Of a stretch of DNA of 64,000 bases, positions 19,214 to 28,010 are shown in pieces (position 1 is the first letter of the stretch; every line of letters begins with the position of its first letter). Source of the stretch: Palsa-1033 sp963735455. Its GTDB lineage: Bacteria; Chloroflexota; Limnocylindria; Limnocylindrales; CSP1-4. The stretch spans positions 24,471 to 88,470 of the forward strand of contig CAVTKZ010000005.1 in NCBI GenBank assembly GCA_963735455.1. Reading direction: 5' to 3'. The translations under genes and the position numbers were made by a program. The notes under the pieces are model-generated. The model did no database searches. It had not been told where the DNA came from and saw only the letters and a program-made list of their open reading frames with translations.

Positions 19214-20742
19214 ATGACTTCCGCCCGACGACCGGCGTTCCTGCCGACCTCGACCTTTCCCCAGCTGTGGGTCGCCCTGGCCATCCTGTTGCCGATCCTG
19301 GCGGCCCTGCTGGCGACCCTGTCGACGGTCGACCTGGCCTACAACGTCCGGGCCGGCGAGCTGATCCTCGACCAGGGCGCGATCCTGCGGACCGACCCGT
19401 TCGCGTTCACGACCGGCGGCGGGCCGTGGCTCGACCAGCAGTGGGGCGCCCAGGTCCTCCTCGCCCTGGCTGATCGGGCCGGCGGCTGGGTCCGGGCTGG
19501 CGATCCTCCGGGCCGCGCTCGTCGGCCTGCTCATCGGCCTGGTCTTCGTCGCCTGCCGGCGACCAGGTGTCGGCCAGCGGGTCGCGGCCTGGCTGGCCTT
19601 GGCCGCCTTCGTCCTCGCTGCGGCCGCGATGGGCCTGCGCCCGCAGCTCCTCGGGATGGTCCTCTTCGCGGCCACCCTGGCCATCCTCGCCGGCCGCTCC
19701 GCGCGGACCGGACGGAGCGGCTGGCTGGTCTGGCTGATCCCGCTCCTCGTGATCCCCTGGGCGAGCATCCACGGCAGCTTCATCTTCGCCCCGGTGGCCG
19801 TCGGGGTGGCCTGGCTCGAGGACCTCCTGGCCGGCCGGCCCGCGGCCCGGACGATGCTCGCGGTGGCGATCGCCATCGGGCTCGCGACACTGGTCAATCC
19901 GTTCGGGATCGGGGTCTGGTCGTACGCGATCGGGCTGACGACGAACCCCACGATCCGGCGCCTGATCAGCGAGTGGCAGCCGACCGCGCCGCTGTCGGCG
20001 AGCGGCGTCTTCCTGTACGGCTCGATGCTCATCTTCGGGCTGCTGATCATTCGCCAGTTGCGCGCCGACGCCGCGGCTGGCTCGCGGGGCAGCGCCTGGC
20101 GGCGAGCCGCGCCGGCGATTCTGTGGCTCGTCTTCCTGGGCGTCGTTGCCGCCTCGGCCGAACGGGGCATCGCCTGGTGGGCGCTCGCCGCCCCGGTCAC
20201 GGTCGCCGGGCTGCTCGGACGGCCTGCGGCCGGGCAAGGAGCAGGCGCAGCGGCAGGCGTCGCACCGGCATCGGCGCGGGTGGAACGGGCCTCGGCCGTG
20301 AACGGCGCGATCGTGGTCGTGCTCGCCCTGGCCGCCGTCATCCTGCTGCCGATCTTCCGGGGTGGGAATGCGCTCGAGGGCCCACCGGGCCTGCTGACCG
20401 ATGCCCCGGCAGGCATCACCACGGCGCTCCTCGGCCGGGTCGGACCCGCGGACCGGGTCTGGAACGCGCAGCGCTGGGGCTCGTGGCTGGAGCTGACCCT
20501 GCCCGGCGTGCCGATCGCCGTGGACTCCCGGATCGAGGTGATCCCGGCGAGCGCCTGGGATGACCACCTCGCGCTGTCCGGCGGGGCCAGCTGATTGGCA
20601 GGCGATCCTCGATCGCTGGCGGGTGACCGTGGTCGTCGCGAGCCGCGAGGAGCAGGCCGCCCTGATCCCGCTGATCCAGGCCTCGCCGGCCTGGGCCCAG
20701 GCCTACCAGGACGCCGACGGCATCGTGTTCGTGCGGCGCTAG
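19214..20742 (+). CDS. polytopic membrane protein of unknown function, two +1 frameshifts
   Basis: About 508 residues when frames are joined. After the first span comes DLAYNVRAGELILDQGAI, then DPFAFTTGGGPWLDQQWGAQ, about ten hydrophobic segments, and a soluble C-terminal ~130 residues with RVWNAQRWGSWLELTLPG, VDSRIEVIPASAWDDH and ILDRWRVTVVVASREEQ. The layout resembles uncharacterised GT-C-like proteins whose outer tail carries an aspartate-rich loop, but I do not recognise a named family. Shifts lie near 19.49 and 20.58 kb. It converges on the GT87 gene at 20739 with a four-base overlap. Confidence 0.65.
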
Positions 20743-21666
20743 GCGCTGGCCGGCGCCACGTCCGGAACCGCGTGAATCGATGGTTCCGGGCGTGTGCCGA
20801 ACGCCACCAGCGGCAGGATCGCCACCAGCGTGGCGAAGGCGTCCAGCCAGAGGGTCGGCAGGGCCATCGTGATCGCGACCACCAGGAGTGGCTCACCGAT
20901 CCGCGGCCGTATCAGTCCGGCGATTACGGTGACCACGAGGGCCGCGATCAGTCGCACGAAATAGGGGATCGGCAGGAGGCCCGAGATGTCCCCGGCGCCA
21001 CGGGCCTGGACCGTGGCGATGAACCCTGACCAGGCGCTCGGGCCGATGGCGACGCTGACCACGAGGATCGCCAGGCCGACCGCGATCGCGACCCCGGCAT
21101 CCCGCCAGCGCCGACGGAGCAGGAGATACAGGATCCCCAGGCCGGGCGCCAGCTTGATCGCGGCGCCGATCGCAAAGGCCCACGGCCAGCGGCGCAGGCC
21201 CAGGACGATCAGGGCGGCCAGGACCAGGTGGACGTTGCTGTAGGAGAGCTCGATCGCGATCGGCAGGTAGACGACCAGGGCCAGCGCGACGAGCGGCCGC
21301 CAGCGGGCGATCCAGAGCAGGCAGATCAGCTGCAGCCCGATCCAGCCGATGTCGAACGCCCGCGACGGGAGCAGGGCCGCCACCGGGATCAGGGCCTGGG
21401 CCAGCGGCGGCGGGTACCAGTAGGCGTACGGCGTGACCGACGTGGCCGTCGAGTCATAGAGCGGCTGGCCGTTGAGCAGGCGCTGGGCCCCGAGCCAGTA
21501 GGCGTGCTCGTCCTGGCTGCCGGCCCAGCTGCGCTGGGCCACGACGAAGATGATGGTCAGGCCGATCATCGCCAGGAGCGACCAGGGCGATCGGCGGATA
21601 GCGCCGGCCGCCGATCGTCGCCGGGGCGCTGAGCAGCCTCCAGGCGGCCTGCGCCCGGGCCGTCAC
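20739..21666 (-). CDS. GT87-family membrane glycosyltransferase, one +1 frameshift near 21578
   Basis: From an internal ATG at 21569 the open frame gives 276 residues with DEHAYWLGAQRLLNGQPLYD, YWYPPPLAQALIPVAAL, the family motif SNVHLVLAALIVLG and KLAPGLGILYLLLRRRW. The first span and N-terminus lie upstream in another frame, starting at GTG 21666 (MTARAQAAWRLL). Removing one G after GTC at ~21579 joins them as PPIALVLLAMIGLTIIFV, a proper membrane span. The GTG shares its G with the TAG of the PIG-L gene, so the two are one transcript. This shows that the frameshift pattern also affects minus-strand genes. Confidence 0.78.
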
Positions 21667-22751
21667 TACAGGCTGAGCGAGGACCAGTAGCGCTCGGCGT
21701 GGCCGTTCAGCCCGCCCAGCGCGCCGATCTTCCGGCCGTAGCCGCGGACGGCGTCGGCCATCTCGCGGGTGCCGCCAAAGAGCCGGGGCAGCTGGCTCTC
21801 GTAGATCGTCAGGCCGTTGATCTTGCGCTCGAGCTGGTCGCTGATATCGGCGTACTCGGGCACGATCGAGACGTCGTAGGGCAGCTCGCCGAAGCCGTTG
21901 GCCTGCGCTTCGCGGAGCTCATCGATCGCGCGGAAGTCGTTCCACCAGGCATACGGGAAGTCCTCGTAGAACGACACGATCCCGGCCCACTCCGGCCCCG
22001 GCATCACCCAGCGCCGGGCATCGCCGATCATCGCCAGGCCCACGTTGCGGACGAGCTGGTGGTCGACGTGGCCGCCGACGCCGAGCGGGAAGTAGACCTT
22101 CTGGGGCTCGAGGCGGGCGATCTCCGAGCGGAGCAGGGCGACCGGCGCCGGATCGTCGTCGCGCGGCGTGCCGAGGAGCTCGGCGTCGCCCTCGTAGCCG
22201 CGGAAGACCGCGTCGGGCAGGTCCAGGACGATCAGCGACGCCTCCGCGAAATAGGCGTAGCGCTCGTCCTCGAGCCGGCGGGTGGCCGTCGCATCGGCGG
22301 CCGCCTCGGCCTCGGTCAGCTCGACGGTCAGGACCGCGCCCTGGGTGGGCATCTGATCGATGACCGGCTGGCCGGCCAGCGACTCGTTGTGGATCGACGC
22401 CCGGCGGTACCACGACGAGCGCTGCCAGAAGCGCTTGGCTGCGGCATCCGCGTCGGCCTGGGTCGCATCGAGCCGGTCGGCCGTGGCTGCCCACGGTGGC
22501 AACGGGTCATCGCCGAGGCCGACGTCGTTGGGGATGTTCGCCCGGTTGAACGCCTCGGTGACCGGCCAGAGGGCCTTCGACCCGAAGCCGAGCGCCTCGC
22601 GCTGGTATGGGGTCAGGTGCTGGGCCGAGCCGTTACCCGAGTAGACCGTCACGATCGCCACGTTCTGGCCCAGCTCGCGCAACGAGGCGATCAGGCCGCC
22701 ACAGGACAGGGCCGCGTCGTCCGGGTGGGGGCTGACGAAGACGTGGGTCAT
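21666..22751 (-). CDS. PIG-L family LmbE-like N-deacetylase
   Basis: A 361-residue protein beginning MTHVFVSPHPDDAALSCGG, with the zinc-binding PHPDD motif, and GVGGHVDHQLVRNVG supplying the HxxH ligand. Family members remove acetyl groups from N-acetylglucosamine units (GlcNAc-PI, mycothiol or bacillithiol precursors, lipid-linked sugars). A ~110-residue insert between the two motifs (residues ~75-165) makes it longer than MshB. It lies upstream of, and overlaps, a GT87 gene, so it may trim a sugar of the same glycan. A near-perfect TATAAT lies nine bases before the ATG. Confidence 0.88.
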   Translation of the reverse strand: MTHVFVSPHPDDAALSCGGLIASLRELGQNVAIVTVYSGNGSAQHLTPYQREALGFGSKALWPVTEAFNRANIPNDVGLGDDPLPPWAATADRLDATQADADAAAKRFWQRSSWYRRASIHNESLAGQPVIDQMPTQGAVLTVELTEAEAAADATATRRLEDERYAYFAEASLIVLDLPDAVFRGYEGDAELLGTPRDDDPAPVALLRSEIARLEPQKVYFPLGVGGHVDHQLVRNVGLAMIGDARRWVMPGPEWAGIVSFYEDFPYAWWNDFRAIDELREAQANGFGELPYDVSIVPEYADISDQLERKINGLTIYESQLPRLFGGTREMADAVRGYGRKIGALGGLNGHAERYWSSLSL

Positions 22752-22760
22752 GGCGCCCGG

Positions 22761-22766
22761 ATTATA
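22761..22766 (-). promoter_or_regulatory. -10 hexamer (TATAAT) of the PIG-L gene
   Basis: TATAAT lies nine bases before the ATG at 22751, leaving no room for a ribosome binding site. Confidence 0.55.
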
Positions 22767-22782
22767 CCGGCCCGTTCGGCCC

Positions 22783-23466
22783 TCACCGGAAGCCCGCGGC
22801 GCCGATCAGGGGTACGAACGAGCACGCGCCGACCGGGCGCTCGTTCAGCCGGCCGTCCTCCCGGGTGACCAGGACCAGCTGCTGCCGGCCGACAACACCG
22901 ATCGGGATCACCAGCCGGCCGCCCTCGTCGAGCTGGTCGAGCAGCGGCCCGGGCAGGGACGGTGCGCCGGCCGTCACGATTACCCTGGAATGGGGTGCCG
23001 TGGCCGGATCGCCCAGGCTGCCGTCGGCAACCACCACCTCGACCGCCGCGCCGAACCCGAGCTCGGCCAGCCGCTCGCGGGCCGAGGCCGCCAGGACGGG
23101 CAGGCGCTCGATGCTCCGGACGGTCGCGCCCATCGCGGCCAGGACCGCAGCCTGGTAGCCCGTGCCGGTCCCGATCTCGAGAACGCGGCCGCCCGGCTCG
23201 ACCCCGAGCAGCTCGGTCATCCAGGCCACGATGTACGGCTGGCTGATCGACTGGCCGTCCTCGATCGGCAAGGCGTCATCGTCATAGGCCCGGGCGACGA
23301 GGTCGGGTGGCACGAAACGCTCGCGCGGGACGCGGCCCATCGCCGCCAGGACACGCTCGTCGCTGATTCCGCGGCCACGCAGCTGTCGTTCGACCATCGC
23401 CGCCCGGGCGACGGCAAACAGGTCCGCAGCCGGTGTTCGTGGTTGGTGACGGGGAAACCAGCGCAC
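22783..23466 (-). CDS. pcm: protein-L-isoaspartate O-methyltransferase
   Basis: A 227-residue cytoplasmic methyltransferase that repairs isoaspartyl damage in proteins using S-adenosylmethionine. Visible motifs are MVERQLRGRGISDERVLAAM, VPRERFVPPDL, DGQSISQPYIVAWMTELL (the substrate-binding segment unique to PCMT), VLEIGTGTGYQAAVLA (SAM motif I) and GGRLVIPIG near the end. Length and motif order match the family. It starts with GTG 26 bases downstream of the acidic membrane protein gene, so the two may share a transcript. Confidence 0.93.
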   Translation of the reverse strand: MRWFPRHQPRTPAADLFAVARAAMVERQLRGRGISDERVLAAMGRVPRERFVPPDLVARAYDDDALPIEDGQSISQPYIVAWMTELLGVEPGGRVLEIGTGTGYQAAVLAAMGATVRSIERLPVLAASARERLAELGFGAAVEVVVADGSLGDPATAPHSRVIVTAGAPSLPGPLLDQLDEGGRLVIPIGVVGRQQLVLVTREDGRLNERPVGACSFVPLIGAAGFR

Positions 23467-23492
23467 GTGCCGGGCGGATCCGCTGGGCCGGG

Positions 23493-24221
23493 CTAGCTCG
23501 AGGGGCTGGCGCTGGGCGCCGGACTGGGCGTTGGCGCGGCGCTCGGCACTGGGCTCGAGCTGGGTGCTGCGCTCGACGCTCCGCCCGAAGCGCTCGGGGC
23601 CGCGCTCGGAACGCCGGAACCATTCGGAACGGCGGAGCCACTCGGAGCTGCCGATGGCGCCACGCTCGGCTCGGTGGAGGGCGCCTCGCTGGGCAGGGGC
23701 GCCAGGGTCGGGATCGGGGTCAGGAAGCCGCCCACGCCGCCGAGCAGCCCGTAGCCCAGGATGCCCACGAAGACGAGGACCACCACCACGACAAAGGCGG
23801 CCGACGCCCGGTCGCTGACGTGGACGGCCGTCTCGGACGGGGTCGGGCCGGCCGGCGTCGTGGGCTTGCGCCCATCGCCCCGGCGAGCCTCCAAGCGCGA
23901 AGCGGCCCCAGCGGCCGTGGCACCGGCGGCCGACGCCGCGGCCGGTGCTTCGTAGTCGGCCTCGTCGTCGTCCTCTTCGCCGTCCTCGTCTTCGCCGTCG
24001 TCCTGCTCGTCGTCCGCGTCGTCCGTGTCGGCTGGCGGAAGGTCGGTTTCGATCGACTCGTCAGCCGGCGCGAGATCCTCGGCTTCCGGGTTGTCGTCCT
24101 CGGTCTCGACCGATGCCGTCTCCTCCGCTCGGAGCTGGCCGGCGGGGTCGAGGCCGCCACCGAGGGACGGTTCCGGATACGACGACGGCAGCGTCGGGTC
24201 GCGCTCGGTCGGGTCCGTCAT
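23493..24221 (-). CDS. single-span protein with acidic inner and Pro/Ser/Ala-rich outer domains
   Basis: A 242-residue protein of three parts. Residues 1-95 are very acidic, with one run of Asp/Glu around 70-90. Residues ~140-162 form one membrane span (VVVVVLVFVGILGYGLL). The last ~75 residues are almost only Pro, Ser, Ala and Gly in PSAAPS-like repeats and end in PSPAPSASPSS. The tail looks like a flexible wall-spanning or glycosylated stalk. No enzyme domain is visible. A GAGGAG ribosome binding site precedes the ATG. It could be a surface attachment or secretion-linked protein. Confidence 0.7.
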   Translation of the reverse strand: MTDPTERDPTLPSSYPEPSLGGGLDPAGQLRAEETASVETEDDNPEAEDLAPADESIETDLPPADTDDADDEQDDGEDEDGEEDDDEADYEAPAAASAAGATAAGAASRLEARRGDGRKPTTPAGPTPSETAVHVSDRASAAFVVVVVLVFVGILGYGLLGGVGGFLTPIPTLAPLPSEAPSTEPSVAPSAAPSGSAVPNGSGVPSAAPSASGGASSAAPSSSPVPSAAPTPSPAPSASPSS

Positions 24222-24282
24222 TCGGGGCTCGCACTCCTCTGCGCGCGGTCTCGGCGCGGGCGCCAGTGTACCGAAGTGGCGA

Positions 24283-26322
24283 TCAGGCGTCGCGCACGGC
24301 CGGGTAGAACAGGCCGGCCAGCCCGGCCAGGCAGGCCAGGACGCCGAAGCCGCCGATCACGTTGGCCACCCCGAAGACCGACGCGAGGAGGCCGCTCGCC
24401 CCGGTCGCCAGGGTCATGCAGCCGAGCACGAGCGAGAACCGGATCGACACGACCCTCGCCATCATGTCCCGCGGCACCCGCTGCTGGAAGAGCGTCTGGC
24501 TCGGGATCACGAAGATCAGGTTGGCGATCCCGATCCCGACCATGAACGCGATCGCGGCGGGCAGGAAGTCGGTCCGGCTGTAGAGGGCGATGCAGGCCCC
24601 GGTCACGGCATACCCGGCGATCACCAGGCGGCCCTTGCCGACCTTCAGCCCGATCAGGCCAATGGCGATCCCACCGATCAGGTTGCCGAATCCGATGGCG
24701 CCCTCGAGGAAGGCGTAGACCGTGGCCCCGGGGAAGGTGCCACCCTTGATCACGGTGAAGGCGTATAGCGCCGAAAGCGGGAGCAGGACGCCGATCGCCA
24801 TCTGGCCGGCAATGCCCTGGAGCGTGTTCGCGAACAGGACGGGGTCGTTGCGCAGGAACTGCCAGCCTTCGAGGAAGTCGCCCCGGAACGTGCGCAGGGC
24901 CGGATCGGTCCGCTGGACCACGGGCGGGATGACGACCGACGCGATCAGCGCCGCCGAAGCGATATACGTCGCGGCGTCGAACCAGAAGGCCAGCGCAAAG
25001 TTCGTGCCCAGGACCAGGATCAGCAGTCCCGCCAGGCCGTAGCCGACGATGTCGGCCAGGGTCTCGGCCATCCAGGTCGCCGAGTTGGCCGCCATCAGGT
25101 CATCGGTCGGCACGATCCGGGGGATGACCGACTCGCGCGCCGGCCGGAAGAAGATCGACACGGTGGTCACCAGGAAGACGACCGGGAACACGAGCAGGGT
25201 ATTAGTGACCGCGGCCAGGGGCAGGACGAAGACGATGCCCGCCCGGAGCAGGTCGCTCACGACCAGGACCCGTTTCTGGTTGACTCGATCGACCAGCGTT
25301 CCGGCCAGCGAGCCGAAGAAGAGATTGGGGACCGTCGCGGCGAAGAAGACCAGCGACGTGGTGATGAATGAATGGGACTGCTGGTAGATGAAGATCGCCA
25401 GCACGGCCTGGTTCACCCGGTCCCCAAACAGGCTCAGCAGGCCGCCGGTCCACAGCGTGGCGAACGGACCGTTGAGCGCCAGCCGGCCGTAGGGGTTGAG
25501 CCGGGCGCGATCGGCCAGAGTCGCCGGGCGCGACAGCGGGAACGTGGTACTGGCGGGCGAGCTCATCGAGATGCCGGCACTGCCCAGGATGAGAGGCCGG
25601 TCCAGGCGCGACGCCTCGCTCAGGCCGGGGATCAAGCCGGTGCCCGCGGGCAGGGTGGACGCCGGCCCGGCCGCCGGCGACAACCGGGCGGCCCCGGCCA
25701 GGCCGAGCACCGGCCGGAGCTGGGGCCGGGCTGCGCCGTCCGCCTCGGCCTCCGCCTCGGCCGACAGCTCCGGCTCGGGCGTCTGCTGGACGATCGCGAA
25801 CAGGAAGAACGCCAGCCCGAAGGCGATCACGACGTCCCCGATCGAGGCCACGTTGGCGATCAGCGGCAGGGGGATCGGGATGACGTCTGCGAATGCGCCG
25901 AGGTGCAGGACGAAGCTCGAGTCGAGGCTCGCCGGCAGGATCGTATGGATCGCCGGCGAGACGTCGGCCGAGCTGAAGCCGGCGGCCGAGAGGCTCGCCT
26001 CCCAGATCGGCATCCGGCCGCCGTTCACAGCCAGCACGATCGCGTTCGACGCGACCCCGACGGCCGCGATGGCCATCCCGGGCAGGTTCCGGTTGGCCCA
26101 CAGCCCGACGAGCAGGATCACCGACGCGCCGACGAGCAGGATCGGCTGGACCGCCAGGGCCGGCTCGAAGCCCCGGGTCAGCAGGATCTCGGCGCCGTAG
26201 CGGACCAGGACCGCCAGGAAGATGAGCGCCGGCCAGCGCAGGCGGACCGAGCCGATGTGCTCGAGGCGGCCGCCGCTCAGCAGCCCGAGGACAAGGCCAA
26301 CGACGATCCCGCCGAGGAGCAC
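24283..26322 (-). CDS. DUF5317-MFS fusion transporter
   Basis: A 679-residue membrane protein. Residues ~1-180 match the small DUF5317 membrane family (MLLGGIVVGLVLGLLSGG, VNGGRMPIWEASL, GDVVIAFGLAFFLF). A ~95-residue cytoplasmic linker rich in Glu/Ala/Pro follows. From about residue 280 the rest is a 12-span major-facilitator domain of the EntS/MFS_3 exporter type: FATLWTGGLLSLFGDRVNQ, GSLAGTLVDRVNQKRVLVVS and RPARESVIPRIVPTDDLMAANS. DUF5317 normally occurs alone, so the fusion is unusual. The substrate is unknown. It starts three bases after the HD-GYP stop, so the two are cotranscribed. Confidence 0.82.
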   Translation of the reverse strand: MLLGGIVVGLVLGLLSGGRLEHIGSVRLRWPALIFLAVLVRYGAEILLTRGFEPALAVQPILLVGASVILLVGLWANRNLPGMAIAAVGVASNAIVLAVNGGRMPIWEASLSAAGFSSADVSPAIHTILPASLDSSFVLHLGAFADVIPIPLPLIANVASIGDVVIAFGLAFFLFAIVQQTPEPELSAEAEAEADGAARPQLRPVLGLAGAARLSPAAGPASTLPAGTGLIPGLSEASRLDRPLILGSAGISMSSPASTTFPLSRPATLADRARLNPYGRLALNGPFATLWTGGLLSLFGDRVNQAVLAIFIYQQSHSFITTSLVFFAATVPNLFFGSLAGTLVDRVNQKRVLVVSDLLRAGIVFVLPLAAVTNTLLVFPVVFLVTTVSIFFRPARESVIPRIVPTDDLMAANSATWMAETLADIVGYGLAGLLILVLGTNFALAFWFDAATYIASAALIASVVIPPVVQRTDPALRTFRGDFLEGWQFLRNDPVLFANTLQGIAGQMAIGVLLPLSALYAFTVIKGGTFPGATVYAFLEGAIGFGNLIGGIAIGLIGLKVGKGRLVIAGYAVTGACIALYSRTDFLPAAIAFMVGIGIANLIFVIPSQTLFQQRVPRDMMARVVSIRFSLVLGCMTLATGASGLLASVFGVANVIGGFGVLACLAGLAGLFYPAVRDA

Positions 26323-26325
26323 GCC

Positions 26326-27762
26326 CTAGCCGGCGTCAGTTGCCCTGGGACCGACCTCGGGCACGACCGCAAACGGAGGCGGGGCTGCCGGAGTCTCGAC
26401 CCCACCGTCGGCGACGCTGCTTGCCTGGACCATCCGCCCGGCGGCGGCCGCGATGAGCGGCACCGGGCGCGGCTCGACCGTCCGACCAGGGTCCGGCACG
26501 CCGTCGACCCAGCCGGTCTTCACGAACGCATCCACGATCACCGGATCGAACTGGATCCCGGCGAACTTGCGTAGCTCGCCGAGCGCCTGCTCGTGAGTGA
26601 GCGGCTTCATCCGGTATGGGCGGGCGGCAGTCATCGCCTCGAAGGCGTCGGCGACGTGCAGGACACGGGCCAGCTTGGGGATCTCCTCGCCCAGGAGCCG
26701 GTCCGGGTAGCCCGAGCCGTTGTACCACTCGTGGTGATGGCGAATGATCGGCAGCTCCGGGGCCAGCTTCGTGACCGGGGCGATGATCTGAGCGCCGAGC
26801 ACCGGGTGCGAGTTCATCAGCTGGCGCTCTTCCTTGGTCAGCCGGTCGGGCTTCAGGAGGACGTGGTCCGGGACGCCGATCTTGCCGACATCATGGAGCA
26901 GGCCGCCCCACTCCAGCGCCTCCATCTCGCCCGAGTTGAGGCGCATCACCCGGCCGATATCGGAAGCGATCTCCTTGACCCGGAGGCTGTGGCTCGACGT
27001 GAACGGATCTCGCTTATCTACGGCCTGGGCCAGGGCGCTGATCGTCTGGGTGAACATCTCCCGCATCTCGACCAGGCGCTCGTTGGCCAGCCGGATCATG
27101 TACAGCGGCAGGGCGTACAGAGCGGTGGTCCACCAGCCCACCCGTTCGTAGGTCTGGGTCATCAGCCAGGCCAGCGGCGCCAGGGCGACGAAGCTCGAGA
27201 TGACCTCCCGGTCCCCTGCTCGGATCGCGTCTCGTACGGGAGTTCGAGACCTTAGGGCGGCAATGAAGGAGGCGATCGAGAGATTTAACGCCGAGTAGAC
27301 TCCTGCCGCGACCGCGGTTCCCAAGAGGTCGGCGACCACGTTCTCTGGATTCGGCACCAGCGCCTTTAGAACTATTCCGCCGGCAACTGCTGGAAGCACG
27401 ATCCCAGCGTGATTCGACAGAGAGCCGTACCACGGGATTTCGCGCCGAAGCTCTCGCAGCTCGGTCGAGCCGATCAGAGCGACCCAGCCCCCAGCTGCTG
27501 GACCACCAAGATTCATCGCCGCCAGGCAAGGAGCGACCGCAACGGCGATCATGACTCCGCCCGGAACCTTCACCGGCAGCGCCGAAGTGACCAAGGTCAC
27601 AACGGTCCAGAACAGCAATCCCAGCGCAATGCCCGTCGCCTGGTCGGAGGTCACAGGGAGGCTGATCCGGCTGTCGAAGCCATAGATAAGGCTCGCGGCG
27701 ACGAGCGCGATCGCGCTCACCGCCACGAGCCCAGCGATGAAAAGGGCTAGGGATCTAGACAT
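26326..27762 (-). CDS. membrane-anchored HD-GYP domain protein (probable c-di-GMP phosphodiesterase)
   Basis: A 478-residue protein. Residues 1-225 form about six spans (an integral sensor of unknown ligand). A short helix (MREMFTQTISALAQAVDKRDPF) leads into an HD-GYP domain with HSLRVKEIASDIG, LLHDVGKIGVPD (the HD metal pair), HHEWYNGSGYP (HHExxxGxGYP signature) and VADAFEAMTAARPYR. All metal-binding residues expected for c-di-GMP hydrolysis are present. A ~60-residue Pro/Ala-rich tail follows. The N-terminal half is visibly lower in GC than the HD-GYP half. Upstream lie a palindromic operator candidate and a 39-codon peptide gene. Confidence 0.88.
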   Translation of the reverse strand: MSRSLALFIAGLVAVSAIALVAASLIYGFDSRISLPVTSDQATGIALGLLFWTVVTLVTSALPVKVPGGVMIAVAVAPCLAAMNLGGPAAGGWVALIGSTELRELRREIPWYGSLSNHAGIVLPAVAGGIVLKALVPNPENVVADLLGTAVAAGVYSALNLSIASFIAALRSRTPVRDAIRAGDREVISSFVALAPLAWLMTQTYERVGWWTTALYALPLYMIRLANERLVEMREMFTQTISALAQAVDKRDPFTSSHSLRVKEIASDIGRVMRLNSGEMEALEWGGLLHDVGKIGVPDHVLLKPDRLTKEERQLMNSHPVLGAQIIAPVTKLAPELPIIRHHHEWYNGSGYPDRLLGEEIPKLARVLHVADAFEAMTAARPYRMKPLTHEQALGELRKFAGIQFDPVIVDAFVKTGWVDGVPDPGRTVEPRPVPLIAAAAGRMVQASSVADGGVETPAAPPPFAVVPEVGPRATDAG

Positions 27763-27821
27763 CTCAGTTCCGCTTAGGCAGCCTGCCTGAAGACTCTAAC
27801 CCCTCCGGGTCCTCCCCGGAA

Positions 27822-27837
27822 TAGGACTAACGTCCTA
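27822..27837. promoter_or_regulatory. palindromic operator candidate TAGGACTAACGTCCTA
   Basis: A perfect 6+4+6 inverted repeat, 60 bases upstream of the HD-GYP start. Its core GGAC-N4-GTCC matches the half-site spacing of DosR/NarL-type sites (GGGACTWWAGTCCC), differing mainly at the outer base. It overlaps the stop codon of the peptide gene. No DosR-type regulator is encoded in the window, so the binder is unknown. Confidence 0.4.
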
Positions 27838-27954
27838 AAACACCCTCAGCGAGGCGCCTCCAGCCAGCATCGTCCCCAGGACGACGCCCGCCAGAAGTGC
27901 CGCACTAATGAATCGAGCTACCCACGATGGGGCCCGACTACCAACCCTTGGCAT
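27835..27954 (-). CDS. 39-residue single-span membrane peptide
   Basis: The minus strand encodes a 39-residue peptide starting MPRVGSRAPSWVARF, followed by a hydrophobic stretch SAALLAGVVLGTMLAGG and a short tail ASLRVF. A strong GGAGGAG ribosome binding site lies ~20 bases upstream of this ATG. It is better placed for a GTG at 27969 (VNP...), which would need one G removed to stay in frame. The positive N-terminus and single span resemble small membrane regulators or peptide signals. It lies between the MalT/BTAD regulator and the HD-GYP gene. No homologue can be named. Confidence 0.45.
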   Translation of the reverse strand: MPRVGSRAPSWVARFISAALLAGVVLGTMLAGGASLRVF

Positions 27955-28010
27955 TTCCTTCGGGATTCACTGAGAACTCCTCCTTGTGCGGCCTTCGTGT
28001 TGCGCACACG

